Shown piece by piece: positions 15,824 to 23,968 of a DNA stretch of 64,000 bases (position 1 is its first letter; each line of letters opens with the position of its first letter). The DNA lies in the NCBI RefSeq assembly GCF_036203305.1, contig NZ_CP108131.1:2604001-2668000 (forward strand), in the 5' to 3' direction. The position numbers and the translations under genes are program-made. The notes under the pieces are model-generated. The model was given only the letters and a program-made list of their open reading frames with translations. It did no database searches and was not told the origin of the DNA. The DNA is from Streptomyces sp. NBC_00190 (lineage in GTDB: Bacteria > Actinomycetota > Actinomycetes > Streptomycetales > Streptomycetaceae).

Positions 15824-17146
15824 CTAGCGCAGGTGGGACGTGTCGTTCAGCAGCCGTACCGAGGCGTTGCCGTCGGCGTAGTAGGCCACCGCCGACAGGG
15901 AGGCCGCCGAGAGTTCCATGCGGAACAGGGACTCCGGCGGGGCGCCCAGGGCGAGGCGGACCATGATCTTGACCGGGGTCACGTGGGTGACCAGCAGCAC
16001 CGTACGGCCCGCGTGCGCGGCGAGCAGTCGGTCGCGGGTCGCCGAGATCCGGCGGGTGGCGGCCATGAAGCTCTCGCCGCCGCCCGTGGGGGCCGCCTTC
16101 GGGGAGTCCAGCCACCCCTGGAGGTCGTCGGGGAACCGCTCGCGCACCTCGGCGAAGGTCAGGCCCTCCCAGGCGCCGAAGTCCACCTCGCGCAGGCCCT
16201 CTTCGACGGTCACGTCGAGGCCGAGGCGGTCGGCGACGGCCTGCGCGGTCTCGCGGCAGCGGCGCAGCGGGGAGCTGATGACCGTCTGCACGGTGCCGCG
16301 CGCGGCGAGCGCCTCGGCCACGGCCGCGGCCTGGCGCCGCCCGGCAGGTGACAGCTCGGGGTCGGAGCCCCCGCTCCCGGAGAAGCGCTTCTGCGGGGTG
16401 AGGGCGGTCTCGCCGTGGCGCAGCAGCACGAAGGTGGCGGGGGTGCCCATGTCGGGCCCCCAGCCCGTGCCCGCGGCGGGGGCCGCCGCGGGGGCCTGTC
16501 CGGCGGCGCCGGGCCCGGGCTGCGCGAAGAGCGTGCCGGTGCCGCCCGCTTCGGCGGAGCCGGCCCGCGCGGGCGCGGCCTCGGCCGCGCGGGTGCCCGT
16601 ACCGGAGCCGGAGGCAAGGGCGGCGCGCACGGCTGCGGCGCCCTTCGCCACGTCCCCCGGAACACCGCCGGAGGCTACGGCGCGCGCGGCGCCGTGGTCC
16701 AGGGCGGCGCTGGAGGCCGACGGCTCCCACTGCTTGCCGCGCTTGCCCGCGTCCATGGCCTCGTTGGCGAGCCGGTCCGCATGCTTGTTCTTCTCGCGTG
16801 GGATCCACTCGTACGTGACCTGGGAGCGGGGCAGGATCGTCGCCGCTTCCGCCGCGAGCGGCTTCATGTCCGGGTGCTTGATCTTCCAGCGGCCGGACAT
16901 CTGCTCGACGACCAGCTTGGAGTCCATCCGGACCAGGACCTGCGCGTCCGACGCCAGTTCACGCGCCGCCTTGAGCCCGGCGATCAGGCCCTTGTACTCC
17001 GCCACGTTGTTCGTCGCGACGCCGATGTACTCCGCGCGCTCGGCCAGCGTCTCGCCCGTCGCCGGGTCGAGGACGACCGCGCCGTAGCCGGCGGGCCCCG
17101 GGTTGCCCCGGGAGCCGCCGTCCGCCTCCACGACAAAGCGCGGCAT
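15824..17146 (-). CDS. Bifunctional RNase H / acid phosphatase
   Basis: 440-aa fusion. The N-terminal ~140 residues are a type I RNase H domain (VEADGGSRGNPGPAG with the first catalytic Asp, NVAEYKGL with the Glu, RMDSKLVVEQ with the next Asp). An Ala/Pro-rich linker follows. The C-terminal ~200 residues are a histidine phosphatase with LLRHGETALT and the second-half SSPLRRCRETA. The mycobacterial homologue cleaves RNA-DNA hybrids and has alpha-ribazole phosphatase activity, which would tie it to cobalamin synthesis. Its ATG overlaps the zinc-ribbon gene stop by one base. Confidence 0.92.
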   Translation of the reverse strand: MPRFVVEADGGSRGNPGPAGYGAVVLDPATGETLAERAEYIGVATNNVAEYKGLIAGLKAARELASDAQVLVRMDSKLVVEQMSGRWKIKHPDMKPLAAEAATILPRSQVTYEWIPREKNKHADRLANEAMDAGKRGKQWEPSASSAALDHGAARAVASGGVPGDVAKGAAAVRAALASGSGTGTRAAEAAPARAGSAEAGGTGTLFAQPGPGAAGQAPAAAPAAGTGWGPDMGTPATFVLLRHGETALTPQKRFSGSGGSDPELSPAGRRQAAAVAEALAARGTVQTVISSPLRRCRETAQAVADRLGLDVTVEEGLREVDFGAWEGLTFAEVRERFPDDLQGWLDSPKAAPTGGGESFMAATRRISATRDRLLAAHAGRTVLLVTHVTPVKIMVRLALGAPPESLFRMELSAASLSAVAYYADGNASVRLLNDTSHLR

Positions 17147-17889
17147 CAGATGCCCGAGTCGGCCGTACGGACCAGGATGCGGCCGCAGTTCTCGTGGCGC
17201 ACGACCTGGTCGCGGGCCGCGGCCTTGATCTCGTTGACCTCGGCCATGTCGAGCTCCAGGCGGCAGCCCTCGCAGCGGCGCTGGTACAGGCGCGCGGCAC
17301 CGACCCCGCCCTGCTTGACGCGGATCTTCTCGTACAGCGCCATCAGGTCGGCCGGCATGGAGGCGACGATGACCTCGCGGTCCTTGGCGATCTTGGCGGC
17401 TTCGGCGTCGAGCTCGCCGGTGGCCGCGTCACGGCGCGCGATGGCGTCCGCCAGCTTGGTCTCCAGGCCGGCGACGCGGTCGGTGAGCTCGGTGACCCGC
17501 TCCTGCGCGGCCTCCAGGCGCTCCATGACCTCCAGGACCACGTCCTCCAGGTCGCCCTGCCGCTTGGCCAGGGAGACGACCTCGCTCTGCAGGTTCGCCA
17601 GGTCCCGGGCCGAAATGCCCACGCCGGAGTCCAGGCGCTGCTGGTCGCGGGCCGCGCGCTGGCGCACCTGGTCCACGTCCTGCTCGGCCTTGGTCTGCTC
17701 GCGCGCGGCGTCGCTGGCCTGCGTCTGGGCGGCGACGAGCAGGTCGCGCTGCTGGGTGAGGTCCTTGGTCAGCGAGTCGACCTCGGCGTGCTCGGGCAGC
17801 GACTTGCGCTTGTGGGCGAGCTGAGACAGCCGGACGTCCAGGGCCTGGACGTCGAGAAGTCGGATCTGGTCGGCGGGCTCGGCGTTCAG
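17146..17889 (-). CDS. Coiled-coil zinc-ribbon protein (C4-type family), CTG start
   Basis: 247 aa: a long antiparallel coiled coil (about residues 20-180), then a C-terminal zinc ribbon RRCEGCRLELD ... HENCGRILVR. The usual third Cys is His here, giving Cys-Cys-His-Cys. Relatives (DUF164) are thought to bind nucleic acid. The best start is CTG at 17889: AGGAG lies seven bases before it, the family N-terminus begins there (NAEPADQIRLLDVQALD), and CTGA overlaps the TGA of the upstream Nif3-like gene. No ATG or GTG lies nearby in frame. It is the middle gene of a coupled three-gene operon. Confidence 0.86.
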   Translation of the reverse strand: MNAEPADQIRLLDVQALDVRLSQLAHKRKSLPEHAEVDSLTKDLTQQRDLLVAAQTQASDAAREQTKAEQDVDQVRQRAARDQQRLDSGVGISARDLANLQSEVVSLAKRQGDLEDVVLEVMERLEAAQERVTELTDRVAGLETKLADAIARRDAATGELDAEAAKIAKDREVIVASMPADLMALYEKIRVKQGGVGAARLYQRRCEGCRLELDMAEVNEIKAAARDQVVRHENCGRILVRTADSGI

Positions 17890-18752
17890 TTGGGGGCTCC
17901 TGAGATAGAAGAGGGAGGTGAGGAAACGTCGGACGGCGCGTGCGCCGTCCACGGGTCGGTGACCGTGCGCGAGACATGGGTACGCAGACCCCAGCCATGG
18001 CGCTCGGAAATCGCGTCGAGCTGTGCGGCGGCCTGCTCGCACCAGGGCCATTCGGTAGCCCAGTGGGCGGCGTCGACGAGGGCGAGCGGGCTCTGCTCGC
18101 GGGCCTCGGACACCGGGTGGTGGCGCAGGTCGGCGGTGAGGAAGACGTCCACGCCCGCCGCCCTGACCTGGTCGAAGAGGCTGTCGCCGGAGCCGCCGCT
18201 GACGGCGATGCGGCGGATCTGCGCGTCCGGGTCGCCGGCGACGCGGATGCCCTGGGCGGTCGCCGGCAGCGAGGCCGCGGCGCGGGCTGCGAACTCGCGC
18301 AGGGTCTCGGGGTGGTCCAGTTCGCAGATCCGGCCCAGGCCCCGGCGGCCGGCCGGGTCGGTGGCGTCGGGCACCAGCGGGCCGGTGATCCGCAGGTCCA
18401 GGGCGCCGGCGAGGGCGTCGGAGACACCGGGGTCGGCGGTGTCGGCGTTGGTGTGGGCGACGTGCAGCGCGATGTCGTTCTTGATCAGCGTGTGCACGAC
18501 GCGGCCCTTGAAGGTGCCGGCCTCGACGGTGGTGGTGCCGCGCAGATAGAGGGGGTGGTGGGTGACGATCAGGTCGGCGCCCAGCTTCACCGCCTCGTCG
18601 GCGATCTCCTGTACGGGGTCCACGGCGAACAGCACCCGGGAGACCTCGGCTTCGGGGTCGCCGCAGACGGTGCCGACGGCATCCCACTGCTCGGCCCGCG
18701 AGGGGGGCCAGAGAGCGTCCAGCGCGGCGATGACTTCAGAGAGACGGGGCAC
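17886..18752 (-). CDS. Nif3-like dinuclear metal centre protein
   Basis: 288-aa NGG1p-interacting-factor-3 / YqfO-like hexameric protein with a two-metal site. Metal-ligand motifs are VTHHPLYLRG near residue 62, HTNAD near 100, and the C-terminal HWATEWP segment. GTP cyclohydrolase I type 2 is a common but poorly supported label. It is first in the operon with the zinc-ribbon and RNase H-phosphatase genes and starts with ATG at 18752. Confidence 0.88.
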   Translation of the reverse strand: MPRLSEVIAALDALWPPSRAEQWDAVGTVCGDPEAEVSRVLFAVDPVQEIADEAVKLGADLIVTHHPLYLRGTTTVEAGTFKGRVVHTLIKNDIALHVAHTNADTADPGVSDALAGALDLRITGPLVPDATDPAGRRGLGRICELDHPETLREFAARAAASLPATAQGIRVAGDPDAQIRRIAVSGGSGDSLFDQVRAAGVDVFLTADLRHHPVSEAREQSPLALVDAAHWATEWPWCEQAAAQLDAISERHGWGLRTHVSRTVTDPWTAHAPSDVSSPPSSISGAPN

Positions 18753-18797
18753 GGGCCAAGGCTACCGTCCGGTGCGACCGTCCCCGCCAGGACGGGC

Positions 18798-18840
18798 CCC
18801 GCCCCGGCCCTGCTCCCGGCCCCACGACGGCCGGGGCGGG
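18798..18840. promoter_or_regulatory. 12-bp inverted repeat in a divergent intergenic region
   Basis: CCCGCCCCGGCC and GGCCGGGGCGGG pair perfectly around 19 bases, 46 bp upstream of the Nif3-like start. The 18753-18985 stretch otherwise shows only promoter-like sequence ahead of the plus-strand gene. A leader hairpin or an operator are both possible. Confidence 0.4.
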
Positions 18841-18985
18841 TGAGCGCCCGGATCTTGCACAGCACAACCGTCTCCTGAGCCAAAGACGAATCGCCGCCCG
18901 GCCACCCGTATGTGTGAAGCGGGCTTGGCCGCACTGTTCGTCAGGAACGGCGAAAACTAGCTTCGCCACCGGAGGTGAAGCACGG

Positions 18986-20062
18986 ATGACTGTCTGTGCC
19001 ATCGAAATGACGACCACGGGCCCGTTCACGATCGCCGCGGACGGGTCGTACGCCGCCCGCCTCGCAGGGAACGGCGAGGCGCTCTACGCGGAGCGCTGGA
19101 CCCTGGCCGGGCCCGAGCCGTACGCGGTGCCGCTGCCGCTCGCGCAGCCCGAGGAGGCCGACAGCGAGCTGCTGCCCCTGACCGACGGGCGGGTGCTGAT
19201 CCACCGGCGGGTGGCGGAGCGGCACGCCTTCGCCCTGCTGTACCCGACGGGCGCCGCTGCCGGGCCGCGCACCGGGGAGCTCCAGCTGGGTGCGGTGGAG
19301 CCGGAGGAAGGAAGGGACGTACGGGTCCGCCTGCTGCCCCCGTCCCCGGACGGCCGCGACGCCTTCGCCCTGGCCGTGACCGACGCCGGGACCACGGTGT
19401 GGCGGGTGGCCGGTGGCCGCTCCGGGCCGGAGCGGGTCGCCCGGATCCCGGGCCGCTGCTCCGGCGGCGTATGGCTGGACCGCGTGGGCCGGCTGCTGGC
19501 CCTGGACCGCGAGCTGGACGGCACCACCAAGGCCGTCGCCGTCGACCTGGTGCGCGGCGGCGAGGTCTCCCCGCTGCTCCAGATCACCGAGGCCAGCGAC
19601 GACCGGCTGCTGCTGGCCGACCCGGACAGCGGCCTGCTGCTGATCCGATCGGACGCGCCGGGCGAACCGCGCCTGGGCTGGGGGGTGCTGGGCAGTTCGC
19701 TGCCGGTCCGCTTCCCGGAGTGTTTGCGGCTGGGGGACGCGCACCCGTTCGCCGTGCAGCCCGGCCAGGCGCTGATGCCGGAGACCAGCGGGGTGGCCCT
19801 GCGGCTGCCCGACGGCGGGATCGGGCTGTGGCGCCCCGCCGACCGGCACCTCTTCCGGCTCGGGGCGCCCGCGGGCTGGCTCGGCGGGACGGGCCTGTGG
19901 AGTCCGCAGGGCCGCCTGCACCTCCCGTACGCGACCCCCGAAGTCCCCTGCGGGATCGTCGGGATGAGCCTGCCGGTCTCCCCTCCCCCGCCGGTCCGCC
20001 TGGACCCCGTCCCACCGCCCCCGACGCGCCCCATCCCCCTCCAGCAGGCCCCGCTGCGATAG
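18986..20062 (+). CDS. Conserved actinobacterial protein, beta-propeller-like, function unknown
   Basis: 358-aa cytoplasmic protein with no signal peptide. The sequence is a chain of short beta strands with repeated DGRDAFAL, GGVWLDRVGRLLALDRE, and DDRLLLADPDSGLLLIRSD phrases that look like propeller blades, ending in a Pro-rich tail. ATG at 18986 is chosen because GGAGGTGA precedes it by seven bases; an upstream ATG at 18914 has no SD. I know of no assigned function. Confidence 0.7.
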   Translation: MTVCAIEMTTTGPFTIAADGSYAARLAGNGEALYAERWTLAGPEPYAVPLPLAQPEEADSELLPLTDGRVLIHRRVAERHAFALLYPTGAAAGPRTGELQLGAVEPEEGRDVRVRLLPPSPDGRDAFALAVTDAGTTVWRVAGGRSGPERVARIPGRCSGGVWLDRVGRLLALDRELDGTTKAVAVDLVRGGEVSPLLQITEASDDRLLLADPDSGLLLIRSDAPGEPRLGWGVLGSSLPVRFPECLRLGDAHPFAVQPGQALMPETSGVALRLPDGGIGLWRPADRHLFRLGAPAGWLGGTGLWSPQGRLHLPYATPEVPCGIVGMSLPVSPPPPVRLDPVPPPPTRPIPLQQAPLR

Positions 20063-20145
20063 GCACGGGCGATGACCGGCGTGCACTACCGGGAGCCGGC
20101 CGATCTGCACGGGCCTCTGGGCTTCCTGTCGGCCCGCTGACCAGC

Positions 20146-20186
20146 GCGGCGGCGGGTCTGGGTGCACGACCCGGACCCGCCGCCGC
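20146..20186. terminator. Bidirectional terminator
   Basis: GCGGCGGCGGGTC (20146-20158) and GACCCGCCGCCGC (20174-20186) give a 13-bp stem between the convergent propeller-like and SDR genes. Confidence 0.8.
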
Positions 20187-20197
20187 AGCGCCGCGGA

Positions 20198-21139
20198 TCA
20201 GCCGTGCTTGAGGCCCAGGACCTCCGTCGCGGCGAAGGTCTCGTTCGCCGGGCGGGAGTCGTAGTGCGGGGTCAGGACCTCGTCGAGCTCCTCGTAGGAG
20301 AAGGCCTCCTTGGTCGTGTCGAACTTCGCCGCCACCCTCGGGCGTTCCATCACGACCACGATCCCGCCGTGCACGACGAACAGCTGCCCGTTGGCCTTCG
20401 CGGCGGCCGGTGAGGCCAGGTAGCCGACGAGCGGGGAGACGTGCTCGGGGGCGAGGGCGTCCAGCTTGCCCTCCTCCGGGACCTGGAAGCCCGCGAAGAC
20501 GTCCTCGGTCATCCGGGTGCGGGCGCGCGGGCAGATGGCGTTGGCCGTCACCCCGTACTTGGCGAGGGCCAGGGCGGTGGAGGTGGTCAGGCCCACGATG
20601 CCGCCCTTGGCCGCCGCGTAGTTCGGCTGGCCGGCCGAGCCGCCGAGGAAGGCCTCGGAGGAGGTGTTGACGATCCGGCCGTAGACCGGCCCGCCCGCCG
20701 CCTTCGACCGCTCGCGCCAGTGCACGGACGCGAAGTGCGTGGTGTTGAAGTGGCCCTTGAGGTGGACCCGGATCACCGAGTCCCACTCCTCCTCGGACAT
20801 CGAGAAGACCATCCGGTCGCGCAGGATGCCCGCGTTGTTGACCAGGATGTCGAGCTTGCCGAAGCTGACCACCGCCAGGTCCACCAGCTCGCGCGCCTGC
20901 TCGAAGTCGGCCACGTCGCCCAGGTGCGCCACCGCCCGGCCGCCCGCGGCGCGGATCTCCGCGGCCACCTCCTGTGCCGGGGAGGCCGAGGCCTCCCCGG
21001 AGCCGTCCCGGCCGGGCTGCCCGAAGTCGTTGACGACCACGCTCGCGCCGAGCCGTGCGAGCTCGATCGCCTCGGCCCGGCCGAGGCCGCGGCCCGCGCC
21101 CGTGACGATGGCGCTGAGCCCCTCAAGTGGCAGTGACAT
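20198..21139 (-). CDS. SDR family 3-hydroxyacyl-CoA / 3-oxoacyl reductase
   Basis: 313-aa SDR resembling the dehydrogenase part of peroxisomal multifunctional enzyme 2. TGAGRGLG binds NAD(H), VNDFG follows beta 2, NNAGILRD and YAAAKGG (Tyr/Lys catalytic pair) are present. It has a C-terminal extension of about 50 residues typical of the beta-oxidation subgroup. It is third in a minus-strand operon after MaoC and ADH, 33 bases from ADH. With MaoC it supplies hydration and dehydrogenation of an enoyl-CoA. Confidence 0.88.
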   Translation of the reverse strand: MSLPLEGLSAIVTGAGRGLGRAEAIELARLGASVVVNDFGQPGRDGSGEASASPAQEVAAEIRAAGGRAVAHLGDVADFEQARELVDLAVVSFGKLDILVNNAGILRDRMVFSMSEEEWDSVIRVHLKGHFNTTHFASVHWRERSKAAGGPVYGRIVNTSSEAFLGGSAGQPNYAAAKGGIVGLTTSTALALAKYGVTANAICPRARTRMTEDVFAGFQVPEEGKLDALAPEHVSPLVGYLASPAAAKANGQLFVVHGGIVVVMERPRVAAKFDTTKEAFSYEELDEVLTPHYDSRPANETFAATEVLGLKHG

Positions 21140-21172
21140 CTGTACGGTTCCTCTCGCAGATCTCGGAGCGGG

Positions 21173-22249
21173 TCAGAGTTCGATGCAGGTGCGCAGGGCC
21201 ACGCCCGTACGCATCTGGTCGAGTGCGTCGTTGATCTCGGCGAGCTGCACCCGGTGCGTGATCAGACCCGCCAGGTCCACCCGGCCGGCCCGCCACAGCG
21301 CGATGGTGCGCTCGTAGGAGCGGAGCACGTCCCCGCCGCCGTACATCGAGGGCAGGATCTTCTTCTCGTCGAAGAAGAGCGAGAACATGTCGATCTGGAA
21401 GTTGTCGTCCATGGCGCCCGCGCCGACGATGACCACGCTGCCGCCGCGCCGGGTCATCTTGTACGCGGTCTGCGCGGTGGCGGACTTGCCGACGACCTCG
21501 AAGACGTAGTCGAAGCCCTCGCCGCCGGTGATCCGGTTCTTGGCGTCGTCGAAGGCGTCCGGGGCGACCGCCTCGGAGGCGCCGAACCGCAGGGCGGCCT
21601 CGCGCCGCGACTCCACCGGGTCGACGGCGATGATCTGCGCCGCGCCCTGGACCTTGGCGCCCTGGATGACGGATATGCCGACGCCGCCGCAGCCGATGAC
21701 GGCGACCGAGGAACCGGCCTCCACCTTGGCGGTGTTGATGGCCGCGCCGAGGCCGGTGGTGACGCCGCAGCCGATGAGCGCGGCGATGTCGAAGGGCACG
21801 TCGTCGGGGATCGGGACGGCGCACTTGGCGTCGACCACGAGTTCCTCGGCGAAGGTGCCGGTGGCGGCGAAGCCGAAGATGTCGCCTCCCGCGCGGCGGA
21901 AGTTGGGGGTGCCCGCGTTGACCAGGCTCTCCAGGCACAGGTGGCCCTGGCCGCGCTTGCAGGACGGGCAGTGGCCGCACGGCGGCAGCCAGCAGACGAG
22001 GACGCGGTCGCCGGGCTTGTGACCGGTGACCCCGTCGCCGACGTCGGAGATCACTCCGGAGCCCTCGTGGCCCGGGATGAAGGGGGCGGGCTGCGGCAGG
22101 ACGCCGCTCATCGCGGAGAGGTCCGAGTGGCACAGGCCGGTGGCCTTGATCCGGATCTTCACCTTGCCGGGGCCGAGGCCCACGGCCTCCATGTCGTCGA
22201 CCACTTCGAGCTTGTCCTGGCCGATCTCGCTCTGCAGTGCTGCGCGCAC
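21173..22249 (-). CDS. Zn-dependent alcohol dehydrogenase, class III-like MDR family
   Basis: 358 aa. Catalytic zinc ligands lie in GLCHSDL and GHEGSG, structural zinc cysteines in CGHCPSCKRGQGHLC, and the NAD site is GCGGVG near residue 190. The substrate is unknown; clustering with MaoC and an SDR suggests a steroid- or lipid-derived alcohol or aldehyde. The GTG start at 22249 has AAGGAG seven bases upstream. The MITE at 22273-22435 sits just before that SD and separates it from maoC without touching it. Confidence 0.9.
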   Translation of the reverse strand: MRAALQSEIGQDKLEVVDDMEAVGLGPGKVKIRIKATGLCHSDLSAMSGVLPQPAPFIPGHEGSGVISDVGDGVTGHKPGDRVLVCWLPPCGHCPSCKRGQGHLCLESLVNAGTPNFRRAGGDIFGFAATGTFAEELVVDAKCAVPIPDDVPFDIAALIGCGVTTGLGAAINTAKVEAGSSVAVIGCGGVGISVIQGAKVQGAAQIIAVDPVESRREAALRFGASEAVAPDAFDDAKNRITGGEGFDYVFEVVGKSATAQTAYKMTRRGGSVVIVGAGAMDDNFQIDMFSLFFDEKKILPSMYGGGDVLRSYERTIALWRAGRVDLAGLITHRVQLAEINDALDQMRTGVALRTCIEL

Positions 22250-22272
22250 GGTGCGGCTCCTTCTGTGGATGA

Positions 22273-22435
22273 GGGGGTGTCCGGCGGATCAGGGTCGGAT
22301 TGCCCGGGTCGTCTGGTGCCGTGCATTGCAAGGCGGAGGAGGGAGTCCATGCGGAGCATCGACGACCGACGACAACGCGGCAAGGTGCGGTGCCAGGCGG
22401 CCCGGGCCCGGCCGTGATCCGCCGGACACCCCCTA
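22273..22435. mobile_element. Palindromic MITE-like element, copy 2
   Basis: About 161 bp bounded by perfect 19-bp inverted repeats, GGGGGTGTCCGGCGGATCA at 22273-22291 and its complement at 22415-22433. TA at 22434-22435 flanks the right side and forms the TAG stop of the MaoC gene with the first element base; the left flank reads GA. Core blocks 22311-22339 and 22370-22396 match copy 1 (6971-6999, 7032-7058) with one or two differences, while the outer arms differ. It lies between two genes of one operon. Confidence 0.75.
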
Positions 22436-23287
22436 CGCGTGTTCGACGACGGTGTCGGCGAGGACCGGCGCGTCGTCCCGTTCGACGGCGGTCACCGACA
22501 CCAGGACGCGGCCGGGCTCCTGCCACATCCGGATGCGCAGCGTCTCGCCGGGGAAGACGATCCCGGCGAAGCGCGTGCGGTAGGCGCGGACCCGGGACAC
22601 GTCCCCGCCGAGGGCCGTGTCGACGACGGCCTTGAGGGTCATCCCGTACGAGCACAGGCCGTGCAGGATCGGCTTGTCGAAGCCGGCCGTCTTGGCGAAC
22701 TCGGGGTCGGCGTGCAGGGGGTTCCAGTCGCCGGAGAGGCGGTAGAGGAGCGCCTGCTCCTCGCGGATGGTTCTGTCCTCGACCCGGTCCGGCGCCCGGC
22801 CGGGCAGCTCCTCGCGGGCGGAGGGCCCGCGCTCGCCGCCGAATCCGCCCTCTCCGCGTACGAAGATCTGCGCGTCGCTGGTCCACAGCGGCCCGTCGGC
22901 GTCCGCGACCTCGGAGCGCAGCACGATCACGGCCGCCTTGCCCTTGTCGTAGACGGCGGCGACCTTGGAGCTGGAGGTGGCCCGGCCCTTGACGGGGATG
23001 GGCCGGTGCAGCTCGATGGAGTGGCCGCCGTGCAGGACCGCGGCGAGGTTGACGTCGATCCCGGGTGCGGCGAGGCCGCCCAGCATGGCCATGCCGGCGC
23101 CGGCGACGGTCGCGAAGCTGGGCAGGACGTGGAGCTTGGACTCCAGGGTGTAGCGCAGCTCGTCGGGGTCGGTGGCCGGGAGGCCGGCGCCGAGGCCGAG
23201 GTGGTAGAGCTGGATGTCCTTGTGGTCCCAGCCGATGTCCCCCTGGCGGGGGTCGGCGGCGAGGGCCTTGGCGGCATCGATCGGCAT
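22433..23287 (-). CDS. MaoC family enoyl-CoA hydratase 2
   Basis: 284-aa double-hotdog protein (MFE-2 hydratase 2 type). The hydratase signature is YRLSGDWNPLHADPEFA in the C-terminal hotdog, with catalytic Asp and His. The N-terminal hotdog lacks it, as usual. It would hydrate a trans-2-enoyl-CoA to the R-3-hydroxy product, which the operon SDR could oxidise. ATG is at 23287, and a perfect KstR-type operator lies 104 bp upstream. Confidence 0.9.
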   Translation of the reverse strand: MPIDAAKALAADPRQGDIGWDHKDIQLYHLGLGAGLPATDPDELRYTLESKLHVLPSFATVAGAGMAMLGGLAAPGIDVNLAAVLHGGHSIELHRPIPVKGRATSSSKVAAVYDKGKAAVIVLRSEVADADGPLWTSDAQIFVRGEGGFGGERGPSAREELPGRAPDRVEDRTIREEQALLYRLSGDWNPLHADPEFAKTAGFDKPILHGLCSYGMTLKAVVDTALGGDVSRVRAYRTRFAGIVFPGETLRIRMWQEPGRVLVSVTAVERDDAPVLADTVVEHA

Positions 23288-23390
23288 GAGGATGCTGCTC
23301 CCTGTCGTTGAAGAGCCGGGCCGTGGAAGACCTCGGTGCGGCCGTCCGCACCGTCGGCCGCACCGAGGTCGCATACGGGACCGGCTGGTT

Positions 23391-23406
23391 CTAGAACGCG
23401 TTCTAG
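23391..23406. promoter_or_regulatory. KstR-type operator upstream of the MaoC-ADH-SDR operon
   Basis: CTAGAACGCGTTCTAG is a perfect 16-bp palindrome and contains TAGAACGCGTTCTA, an exact match to the published mycobacterial KstR consensus TnnAACnnGTTnnA. It lies midway between the MaoC start and the divergent receiver-like gene. A KstR homologue is encoded at 49956-50579. Confidence 0.8.
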
Positions 23407-23510
23407 GTCCGGCCGGTGAGGGAATGTATAACGCACGCCCCGACAGTTGTGAAGACTCACGGGGGGACTGTCGGGAAGCCTCCTGACTCCATGTCAGATA
23501 GGCTTTCCCG

Positions 23511-23879
23511 GTGGACGAAATGCCCGTGGAACACCGTCCGGCCCGCGCGCTGCGCGTCCTGCTGGATCCCCCGAACCCGGCCCTGGCGCTCCAGCTCGGC
23601 CTCCAGCCGGACATCGAGGTCGTACGGGACACGCTGGCGCGGCCCGCGGTGGCGCTGGTGGAGGAGGCCGGCGCCGTTCCCGGACTGCTGGCGGAGGATC
23701 CGGAGTGCCGGGTGCTGGTCCTGGCGGGTTCGGCCCGCCCGGGCCTGCTGCCCGCGGCCCTCGCGGCGGGCGCGGCGGGGCTGGTCCTGCGCGACGGCCC
23801 GGTCGAGGACCTGGCCGATGCGATCCGCCGCGCCTCGATGGGCGAAACGGTGATCGACCCGGCCCTCGGTGCGCCCTGA
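23511..23879 (+). CDS. Stand-alone degenerate receiver-domain-like protein
   Basis: 122 aa. The pattern follows a response-regulator receiver (VLLDPPNPALALQLGL, VLVLAGSARPGL, GAAGLVLRDGPVEDLADAIRR), and the end GETVIDPALGAP matches where NarL-type regulators continue into their HTH. Here the protein stops, and neither the acidic pocket nor a convincing phospho-acceptor Asp is visible. It may be a truncated NarL regulator or a specialised stand-alone domain. GTG at 23511 lies close behind a TAGGCT-like -10, so leaderless initiation is plausible. It is divergent from the MaoC operon across the KstR box. Confidence 0.62.
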   Translation: MDEMPVEHRPARALRVLLDPPNPALALQLGLQPDIEVVRDTLARPAVALVEEAGAVPGLLAEDPECRVLVLAGSARPGLLPAALAAGAAGLVLRDGPVEDLADAIRRASMGETVIDPALGAP

Positions 23880-23968
23880 AAATGCCGTTCTACAGGACCA
23901 TCCGCCCGATCAACATGCCGCTCCTGAAAAGGAATTGAGCATCAGCGCCCCCCTGTTACGGTGACCTG

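Noticed and set aside
20071..20139. 22-codon reading frame (MTGVHYREPADLHGPLGFLSAR)
   Set aside because: No SD and no recognisable context beyond lying after another gene; probably chance.
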